Part shown: positions 1 through 11,616 of the stretch, piece by piece
Position numbering within the stretch: position 1 is the stretch's first letter
Layout: every line of letters starts with the position of its first letter
Assembly: GCF_027943255.1 (NCBI RefSeq)
Contig: NC_072893.1
Span: forward strand, 89,783,784 to 89,847,783
Origin: Anastrepha obliqua
Lineage: Eukaryota > Arthropoda > Insecta > Diptera > Tephritidae
Length of the DNA stretch: 64,000 nucleotides
Reading direction: 5' to 3'
Notes under the pieces: generated by a model
The model's database searches: none
Seen by the model: the letters and a program-made list of their open reading frames with translations, nothing else
Told to the model about the DNA's origin: nothing
Translations under genes and position numbers: made by a program

Positions 1-2261
1 AACTGGTAAGAGAGTCTCCTTCTTTGCTGAAGCAGTATAAAAATGGCAGGACCTCCATTTGTAGAACTTCATTACATAACTTTAGATATTAAATTGGCCC
101 AAGGTGGTACACAAGGCATACAAGGTAGTATCTATAAAACTGAATACAATTTTATTTAAGTGATTCATCCGAGTACCTATGTTTAATTTCAGGACAATCA
201 AACCTAAGGTGGTATTCATGTCAATATGAAATTGATTCGTATCTCAAGCGCCCTATGCTGGAAAGGAAAACATATATGAATATGTACGTATATGTATATG
301 TACGCATATATATATGTATATATATTATATTTATTTGTGCGCGAATGTACTTGACATCTTCTCCGACAAACAACTTCGAAGTAATGCTTTTAAACCTTTG
401 AGAATATCAGACCAACCTTTCATTGGAAGCACTCAAAAGATTTGTATATTCCATAGGCAGGTTTGGTAAACTATATTTTTAGGCTACCACAATGAATCCC
501 TGTACCTTCCTATTGACCTTTTTACAGAGCTGATCTTATAACTTAAACGGACTCATCAATGGAGTTCTCTCATGCAATGAATTAATAACAACGACTTTCT
601 CCCGATCAGTCTCTTATAGGTTGTTAAAGGTTTTGTTTTACCCTCAAATTACCCTTTACATCAGGAAATTCCTGTTATTTCGACGATCTTCACACCCTGC
701 GGACTACAGTCAAGCTATACATCGTGGGAGGAAAAGCAACCCAGTCACCGCTCCTACGCCATAACCCTTCGAAGGCTCGTATACTCTTTATCGTTTCTGT
801 TATTACATCGCCTACTGCCACAAATATTTCGCTGATTCGAAAAATGTATTCAGTTTGTGTTCTTGAGGTGATCTTGAACGCCTGTGGGTCTGTGTGATAG
901 TTTCAATACTGCTCAACCTACAGTAAAGGAGGATCAGTTAAGACAACTTTTCGTTAGTATTAGAATCAGAAATAGACATGACACCAACTCTGTATGCTGG
1001 AGGCGTTTGGTCTATTTAGAGAAAAGTCCGGTAATTGCCTTGTGCTAAGCAGGGAACGTATCACTGCTGAAGTAAGGAAAACTGCCAAATGCAGTTTTGC
1101 TATGAAAATTTACTTCACGCCACTTCGAAAGGCATACGCAGATTACGTAGTTATCCTAGGCACAGAAAGATCTACTCACTAAGGGAAATTAACAAAATTT
1201 CAAACCATTGTCGGATTTTTCAAGCGTTGTATTTTTCTGTGCAATTCTGCATAATTCATAATTCGCCTTTATTGTAGACAAGCAGGCTGCAATTAAGACT
1301 ATTAGTCGGTAATGACTAATTCAATGCGAGTTTAAGAATGTCGACGATTCCTAAAATCTCTTCGTGAGTACAGCGTCAATTTGTGCAGAACGCAAGATGA
1401 GAAAAAAGATTACTACGCCAGGAAATGATCTGTGCAGGAATTCAATAATCGAAGCCAAGGATTCAGTTTTCTTTAGGCCACTTTTATTCTCAAGTTCAGG
1501 GAAAGTCTGAAAGAGCTACTAACAAGGAATTAGGTGGATTAATCCAGACATCTGCTCAATATGGACTTCATTTTGATCAAAACTCGACGAGTAAAGAACT
1601 TAGTTGTTACTTATTGAGGTTCTCAAAAATTAATATGCAATGGAGGGCCTGAAAAACTTCCTCAAGTAGTGTAAATCGGCGAAAAAGGAAATTCAGCATT
1701 TCTTGTGAGAAAGCCTGGAATTTCGCATAGATTTCGACAGAATCTTGTTTGTAGAGCTGCCTGATTTACGATAGTCTGATTTGTCCAAAAGAGAAAGATC
1801 GAAATGAACAACGCTTGCTTCTGGGTGATCTCTGTAAGAAAATCCCATTTAACTTAACTTCGTACAAGTATTTGACATAATTTTTTTTATATTACGATTA
1901 GCTGAGAAATGGATGAACTTCACTAACAGATGGGAGCATTTGAGAAGAAACTGCCGACCGAATTCAAGGAACCCTCCAGTTGAGTATGAATTGCAGGGCA
2001 TAGCGAGAAATTTTTGTGTGAAGTTAATGAAGCTAGGAAAGAGCAGACTGTTCGCTCTCTGCCGGTGTGCTTGAGCGAGTGACATGCATCGACGAGTACC
2101 ATTACGAAGATGCTTATTTGTTTTGATCACAGTAAAGGAAAACTTTTAAGGGTCTTTCTGCTTTTAGAGGGCGGCACACAGCTAAGTCATACAGCCCTTT
2201 TAGAGAAAGCATTACTTTGATTACATATATATTTATATTTTTTGGAGTCTTGCACACTTAC
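1..2261. other. Unassigned sequence, probably Lcch3 intron
   Basis: The next Lcch3 coding exon, expected to begin Asp-Tyr-Thr right after the exon ending at 2262, is not visible here, so this stretch is probably intron. It has a short TATG/TACA simple-sequence tract near 260-330. The open frames (for example 994-1182) are short, overlap and match no family I know. A phrase resembling the RNase H motif of a LINE near 1275-1310 is too short to call. Confidence 0.4.
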
Positions 2262-2329
2262 CATATTTACTTCAGAGATAGCATCAAAGCTGGCAATGGT
2301 GAGGTCCATGCCCACATGCAATGGCTCAC
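2262..2329 (-). CDS. Lcch3: Lcch3 coding exon (EPLHVGMDLTIASF block)
   Basis: The exon is 68 nt and phase compatible with the previous one (G|GT). It encodes EPLHVGMDLTIASFDAISEV then NM, the first beta-strand region of a Cys-loop receptor ectodomain, and ends in phase 0 at a consensus donor GTAAGT. Confidence 0.9.
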
Positions 2330-2494
2330 CTGTAATTTCAAAAGTGTTAGAATTGAAATAATTTTATTTACCATTTTCTAAGAAGCTTACCTCCGAAATT
2401 CGGACGCAATCGTATATCGTAACCTTGTAGAATTTTTGATATAGTTTGTGTAACATTCTCTAGCCGACCAGCTGCCATTTCTTTTCGCTTACAT
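2262..2494 (-). CDS. Lcch3: Lcch3, GABA-receptor beta-like subunit: two 5' coding exons (partial gene)
   Basis: Two exons on the minus strand join as 2494..2391 and 2329..2262. The first follows a TTGCAG acceptor and ends GGAG|GTAAGC; the second follows TTACAG and ends ATG|GTAAGT. Spliced, they encode about 57 residues, CKRKEMAAGRLENVTQTISK through the ILQGYDIRLRPNFGG block to GMDLTIASFDAISEVNM, which I recognise as the N-terminal start of LCCH3, a Cys-loop subunit of insect GABA receptors at the neuronal plasma membrane. NVT is a potential N-glycosylation site. The upstream exon must end with two bases of a codon and should carry the signal peptide; I could not place it between 2.5 and 28.4 kb. 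The remaining exons lie beyond the left edge. In Drosophila LCCH3 co-assembles with GRD into GABA-gated cation channels. Identity is sure at family level; the orthologue call rests on the RPNFGGEPLHVGMDLTIASF segment. Confidence 0.9.
2391..2494 (-). CDS. Lcch3: Lcch3 coding exon (RLENVTQTISK block)
   Basis: The exon is 104 nt. It begins with one base that completes a codon, then reads CKRKEMAAGRLENVTQTISK and on to RLRPNFG, and ends with the first base of a Gly codon before GTAAGC. An in-frame Met lies inside it, but the preceding CKRK codons and the strong acceptor argue that translation starts in an upstream signal-peptide exon. Confidence 0.88.
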
Positions 2495-3270
2495 CTGCAA
2501 TAGAAGATTATTAAACTTCTTACTGCAATAAATACGAGACGTTTAGATGCTGCCTTTCGGCAGGATTAGTGTAAAGCGATGCTGTGGAATTAAACAAATG
2601 TGGGGATTATGAAATTAAAAACAATTCTTGGAACTTTGCAGCCCCACTCTGATGATAAATCTATTCAGTGTGACAAATAGCGTTACATAAGTCAAGGTTA
2701 CAAGTGATATCGTACAACTTTGCCAGCTCAAACGGTCATGAGTTTGTTAATGTGTAAAATGACAGTAAAGTTGGGCGCTAAAACGTTTCTTGCAGTATGT
2801 GTGTGTGTGTGGGTCTGTGACTCTGGCTTTTCACTTACCTCGCGCTGGGAATGTGTACTAATGTGAGTATGACTAAAAGTAATAGCGTGCAACAACCCAT
2901 CCGCCGCGTGCTTATCACGCCACACTCACTGATGCTGCACTCATTCGATTTTCTTCTGCCTCTGCTGCTGTTGCTGCCTTTTGTTTTACACATTATCGTG
3001 TTTTTGTTGTTGTGCTTCGTTGTGTGATTGCTGAGTTGGTGGTCATACGTGAAATCCCAATGGTGAGCGTGATGAGTGATTTAGTTGTTGTTCCTGTGTT
3101 TTCGTTTTTTTTTCGTTTATTGTACATATGTCATGGGAGGAGCGCATTGAAGTTGTGTTGTGGCATTTTGTGCTTTCGAAACGGTGTACTTCGTGCTGCT
3201 GCTGTTGATACTTTAGTTAATTATTTTGTTGTTGCTTCAATGCAAGTAGACTCTGCGGAATAGATTATTA
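2495..3270. other. Unassigned, probable Lcch3 intron with GT-rich tract
   Basis: No coding similarity was recognised. A short (GT)n tract lies near 2795-2815, and Leu- or Val-rich pseudo-ORFs near 2940-3260 come from T/G-rich sequence. It may be intron or 5' sequence of Lcch3. Confidence 0.35.
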
Positions 3271-3273
3271 ATA

Positions 3274-3400
3274 TTATTATGAGGGGGTTTAGCGCTGCGG
3301 CTTGAGACATCTGTTGTGCCCCTTCATGGATTCAGAGTATTTCTCTGAGCCCAACTGCCTGAATCAATTTTAGTACTCGTCCTATTTAATTGAGTTTTGT
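3274..3400 (-). mobile_element. LINE 3'-end fragment
   Basis: This stretch is clearly similar to 19564-19700 in the same orientation: both carry a block reading cccttcatggattcagagtatttctctgagcccaact with small changes. The second copy has a LINE C-terminal reading frame on the minus strand, so this is taken as the 3' end of the same family, 5' truncated. Confidence 0.6.
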
Positions 3401-3619
3401 TTCCTCCTTTGGTAAAATATGTCTACATATACGAAATAGATGGAGAGTTAGTAAATTTTTAAGAAAAATTTATTACTTTAATTTAAACGAAATAATGCAA
3501 GTTTTGTAAAAATAATTTGCGCTTAATAATACATATTTCTGCAAGGCCCGCGAACGCTAACACTTTTGAAATTTATTGCTTGGAGAAATAAAAAAAAGTA
3601 TATATTTTCATACGAATTT

Positions 3620-3638
3620 GGTTAGGTTAGGTTAGGTT
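3620..3638 (-). repeat. AACCT (TTAGG) tandem tail of a LINE
   Basis: Three to four copies of the pentamer AACCT, read on the minus strand, sit exactly at the 3' end of the LINE fragment. The plus strand reads GGTTAGGTTAGGTTAGG. A second LINE, ending at 16933, has the same tail. Confidence 0.7.
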
Positions 3639-4260
3639 TGGCAGCCGTATCGCACATAGAGACAACGATGCCACTTAGACCACGAAATGGGTCCGTTGTG
3701 AACCACGGGGGCTGAGCTACATTTTCCTCTTCATATTAAACCATCCTGAGCTTTTAACAAAGCGTAAAAGGTTGTTGATACCTAAACTGTATAGATTATC
3801 TATATTCGTTAAGAAGTAGGATTTCAAAAATCGGTTCCTGCTTCTGGCTAGAGCTGGGTATGTGCAAAAAAGGTGTTGGATTGTTTCCAACTCCTCCTCA
3901 TTGGAGGAGTATTTGCAGAAGAGATTTAGGGGTGGCAGATGTAGTATGCTATCCAAAGCCATGGATGGCGTGGTTTTCATGACGCCACATATTGCTAATT
4001 CCGCTGATCTCTGCACCTTATTCAATAAATTAGAATAGGTTTTTTTCTGCATAGCACACCACCAGATAACATTTCCATATAGAAGAATGGGTGTGACGAC
4101 ATCAGTGTAAAGCCAATGAGCAACCTTAGGTTTAATTCCCCAGGTCTTACCCAAAGCTCTCTTACAGGCATAAAAAGCTTCCTGACTCTTTCTAAGATGT
4201 TATGTCTAGTCCCAAGTATCATACTTGATTTCTTCCGAAATCACAAGAGCTTCCGCCTTG
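3620..4260 (-). pseudogene. RNase H-type LINE (R1/LOA-like), internally deleted ORF2 3' part
   Basis: On the minus strand the frame starting near 4154 reads a typical end of a LINE reverse transcriptase (ILLYGNVIWWCAMQKKTYSN, LNKVQRSAELAICGVMKTTP, ALDSILHLPPLNL). It then jumps directly to the C-terminal cysteine-motif tail (EEELETIQHLFCTYPALARS, NNLLRFVKSSGWF), so the RNase H domain is deleted in frame. The 3' UTR runs to 3620 and ends in an AACCT tandem tail. It is non-autonomous. The clade is inferred from the order RT, RNase H, CCHC-like tail known in R1/LOA/I elements. Confidence 0.75.
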
Positions 4261-4592
4261 AGCATAATTGGACTTAGCTGAGGGATTCTATGTTTCCTAG
4301 TGAACAATATGAGTTGTGCTTGGTTAAGTGAGTTGATGAAAAGGTAGAGAATAGTAGACTATTGGCAACGTAACGTCGCTAGTCTGTAATTGTTTCTCAG
4401 CCCATTTAATTCTAAAATTTCTACGGCTTCACGTGATTTTACAAAGCGGCTTTACATAGTTTTGTTTACTGAATCATTTATGAGTAAACTTAAGCCTACC
4501 AGGAAGTTCTTAAATCTTAATGTTGTTTAACTACTTATTAGCTTGTTCCGTGAACTGTCAATCTAATGCGGCCGCTCTCTTTGTTACATATA

Positions 4593-5621
4593 TTGGGTTG
4601 GGGAATAAGTTCATAGCGTTTTTACATTTTCCCTTATTTTACAACGATTTGTTTGCTGTTTGGCAAAGGGTAAGCATCCATTCGATAGAACTCCTTCTGC
4701 TCTAGAAAACTATATTATGTTAACTGTATTTTTGAGTTATTTAATTTTTTATTAGTTTTGAGGCTTAGAAATGGAATACCTATTAGGCAAAAATCAACAT
4801 TTTCGACCTCTGCTCCTCTTTGCTTTTCATCGAGGTCAAAAAGCTGCCGAAGTAGCCCGGGCCCGGTAGCGGGAGGCCTTCTGAATTCGATAAAGAACGT
4901 CTCAAATCACTTTTGAAGGAGAATGGTCGCCATCCAGTCGGGAATTGGCAGAAAAAATGAGCTACGATCATAAAACGATTCTCAGTCGCCTTCATTCAAT
5001 GGGGATTTACCGAAAAATTGGGAGCCTGGGGTGTCACACGAGCTCAACGAAAAAAACAAAGAAAGTCGCCTTCAAATTGCTTATCAGCATCTCGCCCGCC
5101 ATTGAGCAACATGCGGTCATAGGAGATACGCCAAAGACAATAGTCAAGCCGGAGATCATGATGATCATTCAAAAATCATGACATGTGTTTGGTGGGACCG
5201 GGACGACTGGAAAGACATGATGGATATGGTCAAACTATACTCCTTCACAACAACGCCAGTCCCCATGTTGCACTAACCGTCAAAGCCGCACTTCAAGAGC
5301 TCGAATGGGAGGTCATTTAGCATCCGCCGTATTCTCAGGACCTTTCACCGACCCACAACCATCCTTTCGGCACCCTGTCAAACCATATGAAGGGCGTTAC
5401 CTTCGATAACAAATAGGTCCTTAAAAATTGGCTCAACAACTTCTTTGACACCAGACTAGGCTATTTTTGGCGTTACGGTATCAACAAATTGGTCGAGAGG
5501 TGGGAAGACTTTGCAAACAGCATCGGCGAATATTAAATTGATTGTCTTATTTACATAATTATGTTTTTTTGTTTAAAAAAAGTCTTCGATAAAAACGCTA
5601 CGAACTTATTCTCGAAACCAA
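4593..5621 (+). mobile_element. mariner (DD34D-type) element, decayed, with TIRs and TA duplication
   Basis: Left end TTGGGTTGGGGAATAAGTTC and right end GAACTTATTCTCGAAACCAA are inverted copies, each bordered outside by TA (4591-4592, 5622-5623). The 1029-bp length suits a slightly deleted mariner. Translation in shifting frames gives mariner pieces: an N-terminal helix-turn-helix region near 4770-5050 (LAEKMSYDHKTILSRLHSMG), then the catalytic-domain phrase HNASPHVA near 5250 and a C-terminal segment ending near 5535. Several frameshifts make it non-coding. A second copy of the family lies at 32163-34132. Confidence 0.88.
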
Positions 5622-5639
5622 TATATGCGGGACAGCAGT

Positions 5640-6330
5640 AACAAGAGGGCTTGTGTAGGTCTGCAATTTTTAAAGATATTTTTCGCGGCTATTTTTTATT
5701 TCGTGACTGACCATGGGTAGGATATTTGTGAATGTTGCAGTGTTTCGTGTACCTTGTATTTTTTTGTTGGTAGCTTGTATGAAGTCCTTTGGCTTTATAA
5801 TGGAATTAAACAATTGGACTTTGTGGACAAATTTTAACGCGGATTTGTGGTTCATTAGCCAATGTAAGTGAAGTTTTCAAATTTATTTGTACCTTTCTGG
5901 CAAGAATGTGTCTTTTCCAAGTGAGGGGTCTGTCTAGGTGAATATCAAGGCACACAACGTTGCTTTTTGAGGTATGGCTATGTTATTCAAAACTGGACAT
6001 GTGATTGGCTTGAGCGCAAATGTCACATGTTTACATATTTGCTCATTCACTTAAATTGGTCAGTTTCTCAGCCACTCCTCTTCAAGCTTTAAGCGGCTTT
6101 GTAAAACGTTTGATGTCTCTTTGAAGTATTGCTTGCGATCATCTGGAAATAAAGAAGTTAACACATTTCTGCTTATAGCAAACTTTGTTGAGCTCGGCCA
6201 CTTCGTCAATAAAGAAGAAGAAGGATATCAGATTTAAACAAAAGGAATAGCCATGAACTAAGAATAGCTCTTTAAGTCACACCAGCTGATATCGGAAATT
6301 CTTCTGCAATAAACCATTAACTCTTACTGT
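5640..6330 (-). pseudogene. jockey-like LINE reverse-transcriptase fragment
   Basis: Read right to left, three frames together give a decayed RT thumb and palm region: a GVPQGAILGPWLF-like box near 6290, a VYLGIHLDR-like phrase near 5915, and KVQLFNSIIKP near 5810 followed by an ILRTI-like block. Both ends are truncated, by the mariner at 5621 and by another LINE at 6340. Many stops and shifts are present. Confidence 0.6.
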
Positions 6331-6339
6331 CAATGGTCA

Positions 6340-7310
6340 ACTGCAGGCGGCATTTCTCTTACCAGACAGGTAGTTAAGGGCACTACGCAAGGCGGTGTTT
6401 TCTCACCCCTTCTCTGGGTTGTCGTTGTCAATGACTTGCTGAAGGAGCTAGTGAGAAGGGGCTGCAGGGTAATTGTTTACGCGGATTGTTAGAGGGAAGT
6501 TTGTGAATACTCTGTACGACTTGATGCAGGCCAATCTAAACGCAGTTGTTATTTGCACGGCAGATTGCGGCCTATCGGTAAATCCTCTTAAGACGAAGCT
6601 CGTCCTACGAGTATTAACAAGCCAGTATACAATAGAATAGCTCCATTCCCCTCAATAGTCGCCTTGTATGGATGCAAGCGCGCTATTGGCATTTGTGTAA
6701 AATCAGTAATGGAAGTAAGCATATACTCCGTTAGCCAAATGGCAATTAGGGCCCTGAGATCGATGATGGTGCATCCGAAATTCGTCAGGGAATGACTGAC
6801 TTCACTTTTAGTCGCATCTGAATTCTTTGATATAAGGCTCATCTGCGTACCTGGTAATAGTGGCATTGTAAGAAACTGCGAGGCGGATGAGCTGGTTACA
6901 CAAGGGACTTCTGAGGTGATTTTCACGGGCAAGGAGAGTATTGGGATCCCCTGGAATATCCGCGGTCTGTTCCTGGAAAGGTAGGCTTCGCGTCAAATCA
7001 GCGAGCTCTGGGCAAGTACACAAACTTGTAAAGTCACGAGATCTTTCTGACCACGTGTAGATCGTAGGCGTTGACTGAGGTTGACAAAATTCCAGCTCTG
7101 GAATTTTGTGGGCGCGCTCACAGGGCACTGTCTGCGGGGGATGCATACCACAAGACTCGGCATTATTTCGAGTCTTTTTTGCGTCATCCATATGGGGTGG
7201 AGGTGGAATCATCTCAGCAGGCCTTGATATTCTGCAGCTGATGAGCTTCATCAGCAAAATGAAGTGGTTAACACCACCGTAGCTCAGTGATCGTTCGGTC
7301 GTCATCCATA
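6340..7310 (+). pseudogene. RNase H-type LINE ORF2 fragment (RT end, RNase H, tail)
   Basis: In the plus direction one finds GTTQGGVFSPLLW and VIVYAD of the RT palm near 6390-6485, then an RNase H-like run (IYSVSQMAIRALRSMMVHP near 6722; FFDIRLICVPGNSGIVRNCE near 6822; ADELV), then the post-RNase H tail (SRQISELWAST near 6990; GALTGHCLRGMHTTRLGII near 7108). Frames shift and stops interrupt, so it is dead. The order matches R1/LOA/I-type elements. Confidence 0.7.
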
Positions 7311-7479
7311 AATGCCCATAAAAGTTTCCAGAATCAAAACAGTAACCTGATTGGTATATAAAATGACAGCAGAGTTATATATTTTGCTTATGATACTTTG
7401 GGAAAATATCCGAAATATAGTATAGCTTCGAAAATATCAATGAAAAGAGGTTTAGGAAACTCATAGCCCTCCCTCAGGA

Positions 7480-7760
7480 TAAACAACTCAGAATGCTCAC
7501 GGTTATTCCCAGAGACCATTGTAGATTGCACAGTCATCTGCATAGGATTGGGATATGGTCTACTGACTCTCGTCGTTTCTTCTTGAATGCGTCACTTTAG
7601 CGCGGAGAAGGTTGATACATTTCGGTCAATTGTAGCCAGAAGAAAGGCATATACGCTTAGCCCAACCAAGACCGCTCTATTTTAGGTTTATTAAGGTAAC
7701 TTTGGATGATTAGTCGAGGGCCAAAAGGCCATGAGATCAAAGTGCGAACCTCAATTCTAA
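7480..7760 (+). pseudogene. LINE C-terminal tail fragment
   Basis: Plus-strand translation gives LTVIPRDHCRLHSHLHRIGI near 7498 followed by a decayed cysteine-motif tail. This resembles the ITGHC..L..HLHR..I signature after RNase H in several LINE clades. Short and shifted; family assignment is loose. Confidence 0.45.
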
Positions 7761-7789
7761 CTCTACTGCATATTTACAGTTCCATTTAT

Positions 7790-7960
7790 TAGGTGTTTAA
7801 CTGGGCTTCTTCTCCAATTTTTGACGGGTGTCTTGATGCTATTCTACGAATGAGTGACTTGGATCGCCACATCCCACTGGCATCTGTTTCGTATGAGAAG
7901 GTTTTTCATGGCAAATTACACTCATAGGTTTCATCTGAGGAAACCACCGTTCATTTAATT
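7790..7960 (-). mobile_element. tRNA-derived SINE, degraded partial copy
   Basis: Phrases such as gggcttcttctccaattttt, gtgtcttgatgct and gagaaggtttttcatggca match the body of the SINE best preserved at 61284-61603. The tRNA-like head with boxes A and B is missing. Confidence 0.5.
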
Positions 7961-9964
7961 TGCTTATGTCATTAGACACTTCAAGCGCGAAGTGGTCGAG
8001 TGGTCGATAACGTGCAGGTATGGATGCGGAATTCCTTGTTGCACAAAATTTAAATTTAAAAATTTTTTAATACCAAACACTTGTTCTGAGCTATTTAGAG
8101 TCGCATGTGTGCATTCAAAATCATAGTTTAGATCCATGTTAATAATTCAATGAATGCAAACGCTATGTCCTGAAGATACACAAATATTTGGAGCTTGCGA
8201 TGATTACAGTTAAATTGGAAAAGTGAATAATTGATGTATTTTTACAGTTATCAATAGTTCCAAAATAAACAAAAAACAATTAATTGCCATCTTTCATTGA
8301 AATTTTCTACTCATACACCTTGTCGGCCAATGCTAAACACAATGCCAATGCTCATACGCCATGGTGCCTCCCCACCAAAACAATGACAAATGAATAGGAT
8401 CTCAGTCTACTTCTGCTGTCATCTTTTTACGGTTTGAAATTGCATTTAGCATACTTTTTCTACTCTTTCGTTGTGCATTTGATATTGTACGAGTACCTTT
8501 CATCGTTATATTTACATAGTTTTCACTGTTGAACAAAAGTTTATTCAACTTGTTCACTTAATGCGCTCTTATGCTATAAAAGACACTATAGAAAATGGTA
8601 ACAAAATGCAAGAATAACAAGTAGGACACGTAATAATAATAGTGGGTGTAACAGAGAGGGTGGCAGAGAGAGGGACGAGTGAAGGCAACGCATTGTGCCA
8701 CTAACAAATGCACTTGTGCTTGTTTTGCTATTGTTGTTGTAGCTGGCTTTACACAATTTCAATTAGGAAGAACCTTCAGAAAAGTGCATAATTGCGTTAA
8801 ATACTAACACCCTACATTCCACAGCTGGCAGCAAACTTGCTGCTCGCTTCTCGCTTTACACCCCTCCACCACTGGTTTCTGCCAACGCTGTCGTGGCGGT
8901 TTCTGCTACATTTGTGTAACAATTTTGTCTTCTTCAAGTTTGCGAGTATGGTTTGTATAGTAAATATATATGTATATATGGGTTTAGTCCTTCCAATTGT
9001 TAGCATGTTTTGTTGTTGCCAGCTGTCAAGTGCACAAGTGAACGCTTACGCAATTACAAGTGGCTACACACAAGCTGCTGGTTGGTGCTTGCCAGCTTGC
9101 CAGTTTGCCAGCTTTCGAGCTTGTCGCTTGCCGCTGTTGGGTGAAAACAAAAGGCACTTCCGGTGTGCGTGTTATTATCAGTGGCAGCGGCGTCAATGGT
9201 TATTGCCGCTAGCTGTTGCCTATTTCATTTTGCCCCACCTTCGTGCCTCTCACAATTGTGTGAAGCGGAAAGTGTTTTTGAAAGTAAAACAAATGTAGTT
9301 GTTTCAGTTTTTTTTGCAGCCTCAGTCATGTGTGTTTGCTGAAATGCACCTATAGATTTTTCTAAAGGCTATCCATGTACTTTATTTTGTGGCAAAATGC
9401 CAAATTGCCAAATTGAAAGATTAGAAAGAAGTTTTTCCACTAGTTTTTATCTAAGCCGGTGCACAATTTCTGATCTTAGCAGCTAATCTAAGTTTATGCA
9501 TTTTTTTATATAGTGCAATTTCGTGCACCATATTTAACCTCACTTAATATTCAGAAAGCAGAATTTGATAAACTTTCTGCGCTTTGTGAGGGAGCAGCTT
9601 TAGTTCTTTCACCGAAACTTCATGCAAAAAACTCCTGCTGATGTGAAATTGGGGCATCGTTTTCATAGTCGATGTTTATGGACACTATTGGACATCTGTG
9701 GCCACATCATCATTGTAAGTCGTCAGCCACTTCTTTCTACATCTCTGAGAGTCTAGATTGCACAGTTCGCTCAGCAAAATGCTTCATTGCTTGCTCAGAT
9801 GACAATCCATCGAAGCTCACGCAGTTAAAAGAGCGAAAATTCGATGAATTAATTCAAATATTTACTTCTCTAACTGTCTGTATTATAGAAGTCTAAGCAC
9901 AATGTTAGTAGGTTTCATTTACAAAAATTAGCGTTATGAAAATACTTCTGCTCCAACCTTTATA
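7961..9964. other. Unassigned single-copy-looking sequence
   Basis: No transposon or coding similarity was recognised. The plus-strand frame at 8837-9298 (153 codons) is Cys/Leu rich and starts within GC-richer sequence (tgctgctcgcttctcgc). It has no family features and could be chance or 5' UTR-like DNA. This is probably within the Lcch3 5' region. Confidence 0.3.
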
Positions 9965-10150
9965 GTGGTTAGGTATTTAGCCGAGCTTCTCCTCCGATTT
10001 CTGGCACGCGCCTTACATTTATCGCAAAAATGCATTGAGCTACAGCTTTACGCCACCTCCGAGCAGCGGATAGTTTTTATAAGAAGATTTTTTATGGCAA
10101 GAATGCATTCTGAAGTTTGCTATTGCCTGTCGATGGGCGAAGGCTATTAA
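9965..10150 (-). mobile_element. tRNA-derived SINE, partial copy
   Basis: The order of matching blocks to the copy at 61284-61603 is conserved: ttagccgagcttctcctccgattt, gcattgagctacagctttacg, gagcagcggatagtttttat, tttttatggcaagaatgcattc, tattgcctgtcgatgggcga. The tRNA-like head is absent. Confidence 0.65.
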
Positions 10151-11616
10151 AAAGAATTTTAAGTAAATTTTTCATTGATGAACAGAAAGAGGTGTGCGAC
10201 TAAGTAACAACGAAGTGTCGTTTTAGAACTCAGGCTAAGTTAAAATGTATAGTTCATAAAACTTCATATTCAGCAGAGATTTGCATTTAGGTCTCGCAGA
10301 GCGGTTCCCTTCTTCTTTATTACAGTTCAATCTCACATATAACCAGCTGTCTGTAGCTAATTTCAGCTTCTGCGCTAAACTTTTTAGGTGATAGTGATAC
10401 TTCTGGCGTGAGTAATAACACACCTTTGGCTACATGTCACCTTTTAGAACCTATTGCTGACTATGATGGAAGTGAATCGCCTTGCTTATTCTTTCTATTG
10501 GTGTTGAGAGCGTTCCCCCACCTAGGATTATAAAATAGCCCTCAGGTGTTAACTCATTGGGTGCCTAATTTCGGAGGATATTTGGGCTGAATTAGGGCTC
10601 AAGCTTAATCTACTGATTGCTGATGCTAGCATCTTAAGCCTTGCATCGCTTTGTCAATCTGCATTTGATTGTCCAGCAGTTTGAGAAAATATTTAACACG
10701 AATCCAATTCAACTCTATAATGAAAACAGTGCTGTCTCGAAATCATTTATAAAATATGGTACGTGGGAGGATCTTCTCACTCTTTGGAGCTTTCATATAT
10801 ATCTCTTGTTATCTAGCAATAGATTTTTGCAATAACTTCTTCTTTCAGCAGATAATAGCAGACCTGCGAGTGCCGTATGGTGTGCCTGAAATGCGGATTG
10901 CTAAGGCGGAATGCCTCAAGTCCTATAGTCAGATTCATCGAGAAGTAACACGTAGTACCAGAAGCGAGGACGGAAACGGATAGGAAACTTGACCAAAGAA
11001 GCTGGAAAAGCCGCTGCTGAATACCGCATCAGAGAGACAAGACAACAACAAAATATGCGCGCAACAAAATACTTTATTCGGTACTACAACCAGAACTTAG
11101 ACAGAAACAGGCGAGACTCAGAGCAAACTGTTCATGCATCGACCACAGTAATAGTCTCCGAGTTATCGTTGAATAGTCAATTGAGTGGAGGACTCCGCCT
11201 TATCTTGCCTTCGTTCACGCCTACGCAAGTGAACTTCCACGCCTTTCTCACACTCTTCTAGAGCTCTTTGATATTTAAGGCATTCATTGACATGAACCAA
11301 TTCGCTTAGTGGCGTCCTGAAAATTTACCTCTCACACAGCAATTTTGAATAAATTTTCGATTTTCATCTGTGGAATGTCTCACGTGACCCATTTCTCGAA
11401 AAAGATCGTATTATCGTACAGTGTTGTTATAAAGGAACCTATAAAGAACTAATTTTATATTCAAAAATCTCAATTTCACTTAAATTCGTCCTAATGTCTC
11501 GCCTTCGAACCATAAATTCAGCGGAGTCGTGTTTAAATATATTACATGGTATAAAAAAGTTTTATTAGCAGATATTATTAAAAAAATGGAAATACTTTTT
11601 GCTATACGCCACCGCC
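10151..11616. other. Unassigned; possible old element with open frames
   Basis: Plus-strand frames at 10756-10983 and 10989-11261 read Lys/Arg/Gln-rich peptides with no motif I can name. They lie close together in different frames, so a decayed element is possible. No terminal repeats were seen. Confidence 0.3.

Noticed and set aside
3620..3638. Telomeric TTAGG array
   Set aside because: Only three to four units, exactly at the 3' end of a LINE; a tail, not a telomere.
6588..7305. Minus-strand frames of 114 and 165 codons
   Set aside because: They are shadows of a plus-strand LINE RNase H region whose motifs are recognisable.
8837..9298. 153-codon protein gene
   Set aside because: Cys/Leu-rich chance frame in GC-richer sequence, no domain, no splice or start context.
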